Assembly (NCBI RefSeq): GCF_000721935.1
Contig: NZ_KL585414.1
Span: forward strand, 250,495-255,878
Length of the DNA: 5,384 nucleotides
Source of the DNA: Streptomyces sp. NRRL WC-3549
GTDB taxonomy: Bacteria > Actinomycetota > Actinomycetes > Streptomycetales > Streptomycetaceae
Reading direction: 5' to 3'
Shown one piece after another: positions 1-5,384 of this stretch. The notes below the pieces were generated by a model. That model saw only the letters and a list, made by a program, of their open reading frames with translations. It searched no databases and was not told the DNA's origin. A program made the position numbers and the translations under genes. How positions within the stretch are numbered: position 1 is the first letter of the stretch; each line of letters starts with the position of its first letter.

Positions 1-389
1 GCCTTCGGCAGCCGCCCGGTGACGGCGCAGAGGGCGGCTGCCCCGGCGGCGGGTCCGTAGGAGGCCAGCAGCCAGGACCCCATGCTCATCGGGGAGGTGG
101 GCTTGAAGACCCGGAGCATGTTGGGGAAGCGCGAGGGCCTGCCGAGGTCGTGGACGAGGGCGGCCGTCGAGAGGCCGACCGCGGTCAGCGAGGAGACCTT
201 CAGCGCCTTGGCGGTCGTGGCGCGTCCGGTCAGCTGAGCGCCTGCGGCGAGCACGGATCCGGCTCCCGCCAGCCCGCCGAGGAAGAAGTATCCGGCGATG
301 TCCTGAGGGGCCCAGGACGGCGCCTTGACGATCGGGCGGCCGTAGTAGGAGTCGTCGGTACGGGTGGTGCCGGGCGGGCCGGGGTTCAT
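1..389 (-). CDS. nrfD: NrfD/PsrC-type membrane subunit of formate dehydrogenase (5' part only, runs off the left edge)
   Basis: This is the beginning of the integral membrane quinone-interacting subunit that would anchor the dehydrogenase and pass electrons to menaquinone. I translated 129 residues from the ATG at 389-387. They include YYGRPIVKAPSW near residues 15-26, a hydrophobic segment near residues 31-50 (beginning IAGYFFLGG), and a DLGRPSRF...VFKPTSPMSMGSW stretch near residues 81-105. These are typical of NrfD/PsrC anchors that partner molybdoenzymes. Family members usually have eight or more membrane helices and about 300 residues or more, so most of the gene lies outside the window. 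The ATG overlaps the TGA of the iron-sulfur subunit gene (ATGA), and a GAAGGGG ribosome-binding sequence sits 5 bases upstream (401-395). E. coli FdnGHI has a cytochrome b subunit in this position; here NrfD replaces it. Family assignment is firm; the quinone role is inferred from the family. Confidence 0.9.
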   Translation of the reverse strand, partial: MNPGPPGTTRTDDSYYGRPIVKAPSWAPQDIAGYFFLGGLAGAGSVLAAGAQLTGRATTAKALKVSSLTAVGLSTAALVHDLGRPSRFPNMLRVFKPTSPMSMGSWLLASYGPAAGAAALCAVTGRLPK

Positions 390-1294
390 CGGTGCCCCTT
401 CGGGTCGGTGCATGCGGACAGCGCGAAGGACAGTGCGGCCGCCCCGGCCAGCGACAGCGCGGCCACCCCCGCGTGACGCCACATGGCGCCCAGGTCGCGG
501 GTGGTGACGACGGGGTCCGGGGGCAGCCCGTACACCTCGGGTTCGTCCAGGAGCAGGAAGAACGCCCCGTCCCCGCCCACGCCGTTGTCCGGTTCGTGGC
601 CGTAGAGCCTGGCCTCGGTGACCCCTGCCTCGTGGAGCTGGTCCACCCTCAGCGCGGCGCGCTCGCGCAGTTCGTCCAGCGGTCCGAACTGGATGGACTC
701 GGTGGGGCAGGCCTTGGCGCAGGCGGGTTCCTGCCCCGCGCCCAGCCGGTCGTAGCAGAGGGTGCACTTGAAGGCCCGTCCGTCCGTGGGCCGTTGCTCG
801 ATCACCCCGTACGGGCAGGCGGGCACGCAGACACCGCAGCCGTTGCAGATGTCCTCCTGCACGACGACGGTGCCGAACTCGGTGCGGAAGAGCGAACCGG
901 TCGGGCAGACGTCCAGGCAGGCGGCGTGTGTGCAGTGCTTGCAGACGTCGGAGGACATCAGCCACCGCGTGCCGGATTCCTCCGCCGTCGCTTCCTTCCG
1001 GGTGTCCGGCTCGACGAGCGGCAACCGGGTGCGGCCGGCGGGCACCGGCTGCTCGACGAAGGCGACGTGCCGCCAGGTGGAGGCACCGAGCCCGCCGGTG
1101 TTGTCGTACGACATCCCGGTCAGCGACATCCCGTCCTCGGGGATCGCGTTCCACTCCTTGCAGGCGACCTCGCACGCCTTGCAGCCGATGCAGACGGATG
1201 TGTCGGTGAAGAAGCCGACGCGTGGCGGGGCGTCCTCGTGTCCGGCGTCCCGTGCCGGGTCGGGCTCGGGCCCGCTGAACAGGTTCTCCCTCAC
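386..1294 (-). CDS. Formate dehydrogenase iron-sulfur (beta) subunit, four [4Fe-4S] motifs, FdnH-like
   Basis: This is the electron-transfer subunit that carries electrons from the catalytic subunit to the membrane partner. The 302-aa protein has sixteen Cys in four groups: 35/38/41/45, 118/121/126/130, 150/153/156/160 and 177/180/192/196, the pattern expected for four [4Fe-4S] clusters as in FdnH/FdoH. A hydrophobic Ala/Leu-rich segment near residues 275-294 followed by a short polar tail fits the single C-terminal membrane helix of this family. No Tat or Sec signal is seen at the N-terminus. The start is the GTG at 1294-1292: its GTGA overlaps the TGA stop of the catalytic gene, and GGAGG lies 4 bases upstream (1303-1299). 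The stop overlaps the nrfD start (ATGA), so all three genes are probably translationally coupled. Length is close to E. coli FdnH. Other four-cluster subunits (DMSO or polysulfide reductase type) are similar, but the FdnG-type neighbour makes formate dehydrogenase the best call. Confidence 0.93.
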   Translation of the reverse strand: MRENLFSGPEPDPARDAGHEDAPPRVGFFTDTSVCIGCKACEVACKEWNAIPEDGMSLTGMSYDNTGGLGASTWRHVAFVEQPVPAGRTRLPLVEPDTRKEATAEESGTRWLMSSDVCKHCTHAACLDVCPTGSLFRTEFGTVVVQEDICNGCGVCVPACPYGVIEQRPTDGRAFKCTLCYDRLGAGQEPACAKACPTESIQFGPLDELRERAALRVDQLHEAGVTEARLYGHEPDNGVGGDGAFFLLLDEPEVYGLPPDPVVTTRDLGAMWRHAGVAALSLAGAAALSFALSACTDPKGHR

Positions 1295-4200
1295 GTCGCC
1301 TCCTGCGTTCCGGTCGTCTCCGTGATGCCCGCCCGCCTGCGGTACTCCGCGACGAGTTCGGGGAGCGCGGGCCCCCGGGGCCTGCGGCCGGGGCGGATGT
1401 CGGCGGTGAGCGCCTTGTCCTCCTGGATCAGGCCGTTGGGGTCGAGCGCGATGGCCACCAGTTCGTTCGCGGCGTCTCCGGTGGAGATGCCGTTCGGCCC
1501 CCAGTGGAAGGGCAGTCCGATCTGGTGGACGGTGCGGCCGTGGACGGTGAGCGGGACGATCCGGCCGGTCACCATCACCCGGGCCTCGACGGCGTTGCGC
1601 GCCGTGACGATCGTGGCCCAGCCGCCGTGTTCGAGGCCGCGTTCGTCGGCGAGCTGCGGTGACACCTCGCAGAAGAACTCCGGCTGCAGCTCGGACAGGT
1701 AGGGCGACCAGCGGCTCATCCCGCCCGCGGTGAAGTGCTCGGTGAGCCGGTGGGTGGTGACGACGTACGGGTAGACGTCGGCCCCCGGCTCGTCACCGCT
1801 CGGGTGGTAGCGGTTGCCCTCGCGCGGATGCAGTTTGCGCACCGGCGAACGGGAGCGCGAGGGGTACAGGGCGTTGCCGAACGGCGAGTCCTGCGGCTCG
1901 TAGTGGGTGGGCAGCGGCCCGTCCTCCAGGCCCGCGGGGGCGTACAGCCAGCCCTTGCCGTCGGCCTGCATGATGAACGGGTCGTCCCCGCGCAGCGCGT
2001 CCGGCCCGGTGGCGCCGGGCTCCGGGACGTGTCCGGGTTCCCGGTCGGGGATGAAGTCGGGGACGTCGTGGCCGGTCCAGCGTTTCTCGGTCCCGTCCCA
2101 CCAGACGTACGCCTTGCGGTCGCTCCACGGTGTCCCGTCCGGGCGGGCGGAGGCCCGGTTGTAGAGGATGCGGCGGTTGGCGGGCCAGGCCCACGCCCAC
2201 TCGGAGGCGACCCAGTCCTGCTCGGTGTGGGGCTTGCGGCGGGCGGCCTGGTTGACGCCGTCCGCGTACACCCCGCAGTAGATCCAGCACCCGCACCTGG
2301 TGGAGCCGTCGTCCTTGAGCTGGGTGTACGCCGACAGCGGCGCGCCGTCCGGGCCGTGGCCGTTGATCTCCGCCAGGACGGACGCGGCGACGGGTTCCCG
2401 CAACGGGCCGTCGACGGGGTAGTCCCAGGTGAGGTCCTGTACGGGGCGGTCCACCGGGTCGGTGGACGCCGCGAGCCGTTCCTTGACGCGGCGGCCCAGG
2501 TGGTACATGAACCAGAGGTCGCTGCGCGCGTCGCCCTCGGGCTCGACGGCCGCGTGGTGCCACTGGAGCCAGCGGTTGGTGTTGGTGAAGGAGCCGGACT
2601 TCTCGGTGTGCGAGGCCGCCGGGAAGAAGAAGACCTCGGTGCCGATGTCCTCGGTGCGCATCTCACCGGTCTCGGTCTCCGGGCCGTCCTGCCACCAGGT
2701 CGCGGACTCGATGAGGGAGAAGTCGCGGACCACCAGCCATTCGAGGTTGGCCATGCCGAGCCGTTGCAGCCGCGCGTTGGCGGAACCGACGGCCGGGTTC
2801 TCCCCCATCAGGAAGTAGCCCTTGCAGTCCCCGGCCAGCTGGGCCATGACCGTCTCGTAGGTCCCGTGGGAGCCGGTGAGGCGGGGCAGGTGGTCGAAGC
2901 AGAAGTCGTTCTCGGCCGTCGCGGCGTCCCCGTAGTACGACTTGAGCAGGCTGACGAAGTACGCCCGCATGTTGCCCCAGAAGCCCTTGTCCGTGCGGCT
3001 CGCCCGGATGAAGTCGTCCAGGGTCTCCCGGGTGTGGGCGTGCGGCATCGGGAGGTAGCCGGGCAGCAGGTTGAACAGGGTCGGGATGTCGCTGGAGCCC
3101 TGGATGGAGGCGTGCCCGCGCAGGGCCTGGATGCCGCCGCCGGGCCGGCCGATGTTGCCGAGCAGGAGCTGCAGGACGCTCGCGGCGCGGATGCACTGGG
3201 AACCGGTGGAGTGCTGGGTCCAGCCCACCGCGTAGGCGAAGGCGCTGGTGCGGTCGGGGCCGGAGTTCGACGTCAGCGCGTCGCAGACCTCCAGGAACGC
3301 CTCGCGTCCGATGCCGCAGATCTTCTCGACCATCTCGGGGGTGTAGCGGGCGTAGTGGCGCTTGAGGATCTGGTAGACGCACCGGGGGTCGCTCAGCGTC
3401 TCGTCACGCGGGGGGCGGGCGCCCGCCTGCGCTCCCCCGGATCCGTGGGCCTCGGGGCCGGCTGTCTCGTGGAGCCGTTCGTGGCCCTCGCCGCCCCCGG
3501 AGTCCCCGCTGCGGCTCCGGTACAGCTTGTCGACGTCGCCGGAGGGCGCCTGGACCTCGGTGCCGCGGTACTGCCAGGTCTCGGTGTCGTAGTGATAGCT
3601 CTCCTCGTCCAGGCCGGAGAAGATCCCGTCGAGGTCCTCGGTGTCCTGGAACGCGTCGCCGACCAGGGTGGCGGCGTTGGTGTAGTTGAGGACGTACTCG
3701 CGGAAGTCCTTCTCCTCGGTGAGGACGTGGTTGATGATGCCGCCGAGGAAGGCGATGTCACTGCCGGCCCGGATCGGGACGAAGAGGTCGGCCACTGCAC
3801 TCGTACGGGTGAAGCGGGGGTCCACATGGATGATGCGGGCGCCACGGGCCTTGGCCTCCATCACCCACTGGAAGCCGACGGGGTGGGCCTCGGCGAAGTT
3901 CGAGCCCTGGATGACGATGCAGTCCGCGTGCTGGAGGTCCTGCATGAAGGTGGTCGCGCCGCCCCGGCCGAACGAGGTACCCAGGCCCGCGACGGTGGAG
4001 CTGTGGCAGACCCGCGCCTGGTTCTCCACCTGGACGATGCCCAGTCCGGTGAAGAGCTTCTTGATGAGGTAGTTCTCCTCGTTGTCGAGGGTGGCACCAC
4101 CGAGGCTGGCGATGCCCATGGTGCGGGCCGTCCGCGCTCCGTCGTGCTCCCATTCCCAGGTCCGGCGCCGTGTCTCCACGACCCGGTCGGCGACCATGTC

Positions 4201-4572
4201 CATGGCCGTCTCCAGGTCGAGCGGCTCCCAGTCCGTGGCGTGCGGGCGGCGGTAGAGGACCTGGTGGCGCCGGGCGGAGCCGGTGGTCAGTTGCAGGGTC
4301 GCCGAACCCTTCGGGCAGAGCCGGCCACGGCTGATGGGCGAATCGGGGTCGCCCTCGATCTGGACGACCCGGTCGTCCTTGACGTACACCTGCTGGCCGC
4401 AGCCGACCGCGCAGTACGGGCAGACCGACTTGACGACGCGGTCCGCGGTGGCGGTGCGCGGGCGCAGCTCCTCGGTGGTGGACGACATGGCGGCCCGGCC
4501 TCTGCCCAGAGGGTCGGCGCCGGTCAGCTGACGGTAGGCGGGCCAGCGGCCGAGCAGGTTGTGCACTCCCAT
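1291..4572 (-). CDS. fdh: Formate dehydrogenase catalytic (alpha) subunit, Mo/W-bisMGD, Cys form, FdnG-like
   Basis: This subunit oxidises formate to CO2 at a Mo- or W-bis(molybdopterin guanine dinucleotide) site. The 1093-aa protein begins with a C-X2-C-X3-C-X27-C cluster motif (Cys51, 54, 58, 86) followed by the PKG lysine (Lys88). ENQARVCH places Cys189 as metal ligand, where E. coli FdnG has selenocysteine, with the catalytic His190 next to it. GWTQHSTGS..IR puts the likely catalytic Arg at 462. LRGHASIQGSSD (about 484-495), MGENPAVG (from 589) and a molydopterin-binding C-terminal domain from about 930 to 1070 (YPYVVTTHRLTEHF at 934) all match FdnG-type enzymes rather than nitrate reductases. 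I chose the ATG at 4572 over an in-frame GTG at 4602 because GGAGGAA (4583-4577) lies just ahead of it and because VH..L..WPAYRQLTG matches the start of actinobacterial homologues as I remember them. No twin-arginine signal is present, so a cytoplasmic site is inferred. Residues 352-390 are a low-complexity insert. Confidence 0.95.
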   Translation of the reverse strand: MGVHNLLGRWPAYRQLTGADPLGRGRAAMSSTTEELRPRTATADRVVKSVCPYCAVGCGQQVYVKDDRVVQIEGDPDSPISRGRLCPKGSATLQLTTGSARRHQVLYRRPHATDWEPLDLETAMDMVADRVVETRRRTWEWEHDGARTARTMGIASLGGATLDNEENYLIKKLFTGLGIVQVENQARVCHSSTVAGLGTSFGRGGATTFMQDLQHADCIVIQGSNFAEAHPVGFQWVMEAKARGARIIHVDPRFTRTSAVADLFVPIRAGSDIAFLGGIINHVLTEEKDFREYVLNYTNAATLVGDAFQDTEDLDGIFSGLDEESYHYDTETWQYRGTEVQAPSGDVDKLYRSRSGDSGGGEGHERLHETAGPEAHGSGGAQAGARPPRDETLSDPRCVYQILKRHYARYTPEMVEKICGIGREAFLEVCDALTSNSGPDRTSAFAYAVGWTQHSTGSQCIRAASVLQLLLGNIGRPGGGIQALRGHASIQGSSDIPTLFNLLPGYLPMPHAHTRETLDDFIRASRTDKGFWGNMRAYFVSLLKSYYGDAATAENDFCFDHLPRLTGSHGTYETVMAQLAGDCKGYFLMGENPAVGSANARLQRLGMANLEWLVVRDFSLIESATWWQDGPETETGEMRTEDIGTEVFFFPAASHTEKSGSFTNTNRWLQWHHAAVEPEGDARSDLWFMYHLGRRVKERLAASTDPVDRPVQDLTWDYPVDGPLREPVAASVLAEINGHGPDGAPLSAYTQLKDDGSTRCGCWIYCGVYADGVNQAARRKPHTEQDWVASEWAWAWPANRRILYNRASARPDGTPWSDRKAYVWWDGTEKRWTGHDVPDFIPDREPGHVPEPGATGPDALRGDDPFIMQADGKGWLYAPAGLEDGPLPTHYEPQDSPFGNALYPSRSRSPVRKLHPREGNRYHPSGDEPGADVYPYVVTTHRLTEHFTAGGMSRWSPYLSELQPEFFCEVSPQLADERGLEHGGWATIVTARNAVEARVMVTGRIVPLTVHGRTVHQIGLPFHWGPNGISTGDAANELVAIALDPNGLIQEDKALTADIRPGRRPRGPALPELVAEYRRRAGITETTGTQEAT

Positions 4573-4883
4573 CGCGTTCCTCCAGCGATCCGGGGGATTC
4601 ACTCAAGGCTCACCCCGCGGCCTCCGGTCGGCGACACGAGTGCGGCGTCCGGCCCGCGAGGGGCTCCGGCGAGCCGCCTACCCCGTGGGCCCGGGCGAAA
4701 CATGGGGCGGGCGGCGCCCGGAAGGCGGTCGGCACGGCGGCCCGGGACACGGCCAGGCGTACGACGCGTGTCCGCGGGAAACCGTCCGGGAAGACGGCGG
4801 CCGAGGGGTGGCGGCGAGCTCGGGCCCGGCTCTCGCGAACGCGGCCACCGCGGCACGGGTGCGCGGGGAATCCGGTCCGCCCA
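4573..4883. other. GC-rich stretch without a credible gene, probable 5' leader of the formate dehydrogenase operon
   Basis: About 310 bases separate the catalytic gene start from the AT-rich island. Two open frames on the minus strand cross it, ending near 4599 and 4610, but their products are rich in Arg, Pro and Gly, show no recognisable motif and have no good ribosome binding site, so I do not call them. Apart from an imperfect inverted repeat (GAGC at 4816-4819 and GCTC at 4829-4832 flanking CGGGCCCG) I see no clear riboswitch or terminator. If the promoter lies in the AT-rich island, this would be a long transcribed leader. Confidence 0.5.
4577..4583 (-). promoter_or_regulatory. Ribosome binding site of the formate dehydrogenase catalytic gene
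   Basis: The minus strand reads GGAGGAA, then CGCG, then the ATG at 4572-4570. This is a near-perfect Shine-Dalgarno sequence at good spacing. It decides the start in favour of this ATG over the in-frame GTG at 4602, which would lie upstream of the site and add ten residues. Confidence 0.88.
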
Positions 4884-4975
4884 GTCATCATCGTGTAGCC
4901 GATTTGAACCATATGAAACGCTTTTACTCTGACATCGCCATAAAACATGAATTCATGTCAATGGCTGTCTGTGAG
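4884..4975. promoter_or_regulatory. AT-rich divergent promoter/operator region
   Basis: This stretch is clearly richer in A and T than everything around it, as expected for a promoter region in a streptomycete. On the plus strand TTGAAC (4904-4909) and TACTCT (4925-4930) resemble -35 and -10 hexamers, but their spacing of 15 is short. On the minus strand a perfect TTGACA (4961-4956) faces the formate dehydrogenase operon, but I find no convincing -10 at 16 to 19 bases. The region also holds a 14-bp palindrome. It lies between divergently transcribed genes, so control of both directions is inferred, not shown. Confidence 0.5.
4945..4958. promoter_or_regulatory. Perfect 14-bp palindrome, candidate operator
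   Basis: ACATGAATTCATGT is identical to its reverse complement over all 14 bases. It overlaps the TTGACA hexamer of the minus strand (4961-4956). A TGACAT at 4930-4935 also pairs as an inverted repeat with ATGTCA at 4955-4960. The position suits a dimeric regulator that would block or adjust transcription. I cannot match it to a known regulator; it does not fit the Rex or LexA consensus as I remember them. Confidence 0.4.
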
Positions 4976-5000
4976 CGGGTCCCCGGGGTATGCGCCATGC

Positions 5001-5348
5001 ATGGACGTAACGAACGGAGCAACAGATTCGCTCGCCGTGACTCTCGCCGACGGGCGGGGGGCGGTGGGTGTGGTCGTCGGCATCGTCGGGATCGCCGTGG
5101 TGCTCGTACTGATCGGTGCCTTCTGGTGGGGCATGCGGCGCCGCGACAAGGAGTCCCGGCCGCCGCGCCCGGACGAGCAGCCGCCGCGCCCGGCCCACCG
5201 GACCGAGATCCAGGAGAACGACGTGCACGGGTCGGACAGCTTCCCCGAGAACGGCCGGGCCCTCACGCCGTACGAGCTCAGCGACCACGGCAACGAGGCG
5301 ATCCCGCCGGAGGAGGAGCCCGGGCGCGACGAGCCGCGGCGCGACTGA
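5001..5348 (+). CDS. DUF6479-like small single-pass membrane protein, function unknown
   Basis: The 115-aa product has a short polar N-terminus, one strong membrane helix near residues 21-45 ending in FWWG, and a basic MRRRD stop-transfer sequence. A long Pro/Arg/Glu-rich hydrophilic tail follows. The basic flank suggests N-out, C-in topology with a cytoplasmic tail. The PP(R/A)P..EQPPRP stretch and the LTPYEL motif near residue 92 match what I remember of the DUF6479 family of streptomycetes, which has no assigned function. I chose the ATG at 5001 because it directly precedes the family-like N-terminus. An in-frame ATG at 4947 would add 18 residues and lies inside the palindrome, and neither start has a strong ribosome binding site. 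The gene is divergent from the formate dehydrogenase operon; any functional link is conjecture. Confidence 0.78.
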   Translation: MDVTNGATDSLAVTLADGRGAVGVVVGIVGIAVVLVLIGAFWWGMRRRDKESRPPRPDEQPPRPAHRTEIQENDVHGSDSFPENGRALTPYELSDHGNEAIPPEEEPGRDEPRRD

Positions 5349-5367
5349 TCCGCCGGCGCTCCCGCGT

Positions 5368-5384
5368 GCGGGCCGGCCGCCCGC
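5368..5384 (+). terminator. Possible GC-rich hairpin terminator after the DUF6479-like gene
   Basis: GCGGGC (5368-5373) and GCCCGC (5379-5384) form a perfect 6-bp stem around a 5-base loop, starting 20 bases after the stop codon. The stem may extend past the window edge, and no T-tract can be seen. Such hairpins are common by chance in DNA this rich in GC, so the call is weak. Confidence 0.3.

Noticed and set aside
392..1702. A 436-codon open frame on the plus strand across the iron-sulfur subunit gene
   Set aside because: It is a shadow of the minus-strand genes, shows no domain, and spans the junction of two real genes.
1291..4572. Nitrate reductase or another molybdopterin oxidoreductase instead of formate dehydrogenase
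   Set aside because: ENQARVCH, GWTQHSTGS, LRGHASIQG and the CGCWIYCG region follow the FdnG pattern, and the beta subunit is FdnH-like with a C-terminal helix.
4599..4856. An 85-codon open frame on the minus strand directly upstream of the formate dehydrogenase gene
   Set aside because: Composition is Arg/Pro/Gly-rich with no motif, and no ribosome binding site was evident. Conservation in related genomes would be needed to revive it.
4911..4928. GAAACGCTTTT as a LacI-family operator
   Set aside because: Only a rough inverted pattern without a proper symmetric centre; it does not fit the consensus well enough to call.
1735..4932. A 1065-codon open frame on the plus strand, antisense to the formate dehydrogenase catalytic gene
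   Set aside because: Its product is a Val/Gly/Arg/Leu-rich sequence with no motif, and it lies opposite a gene with clear family motifs throughout. Long antisense frames are a normal side effect of high GC third positions.
4610..4948. A 112-codon open frame on the minus strand in the intergenic region
   Set aside because: It has no ribosome binding site, its start lies inside the palindrome, and after about 30 residues the product turns into Arg/Pro/Ala-rich sequence typical of non-coding GC-rich DNA.

Overview
The window looks like chromosomal DNA of a high-GC actinomycete, most likely Streptomyces. Coding regions are strongly GC-biased at third positions and carry long open shadow frames. 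The small right-hand protein resembles DUF6479, a family I know from Streptomyces. No mobile element, tRNA, rRNA or CRISPR array is visible.

Positions 1-4572, minus strand, hold a tightly packed three-gene operon for a membrane-bound molybdenum/tungsten formate dehydrogenase. In transcription order the genes are: the catalytic subunit (4572 to 1291, 1093 aa, FdnG-like, with Cys in place of selenocysteine); the electron-transfer subunit with four [4Fe-4S] motifs and a C-terminal membrane helix (1294 to 386, FdnH-like); and the start of an NrfD/PsrC-type integral membrane subunit (389 leftwards, cut by the window edge). Both junctions are 4-base stop/start overlaps (GTGA and ATGA), so translation is probably coupled. 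Electrons from formate would pass from the Mo/W-bisMGD site through the catalytic-subunit cluster and the four clusters of the second subunit to the quinone pool at NrfD.

Positions 4573-5000 are a divergent intergenic region. The part near the formate dehydrogenase gene is about 310 bases of very GC-rich sequence in which I see no credible gene. The part near the right-hand gene (about 4884-4975) is a distinctly AT-rich island with a perfect 14-bp palindrome (4945-4958), an outer inverted repeat and promoter-like hexamers. It is the best candidate for the control region of both directions.

Positions 5001-5348, plus strand, encode a 115-aa single-pass membrane protein of the DUF6479 type with no known function. 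The last 36 bases contain a GC-rich hairpin that could be a terminator.

The operon itself is a recognisable actinobacterial type. The points most worth a second look are the cytoplasmic-looking architecture (FdnG/FdnH-like subunits without a Tat signal, joined to NrfD instead of a cytochrome b subunit), the palindromic divergent promoter region, and the unexplained small membrane protein beside it.
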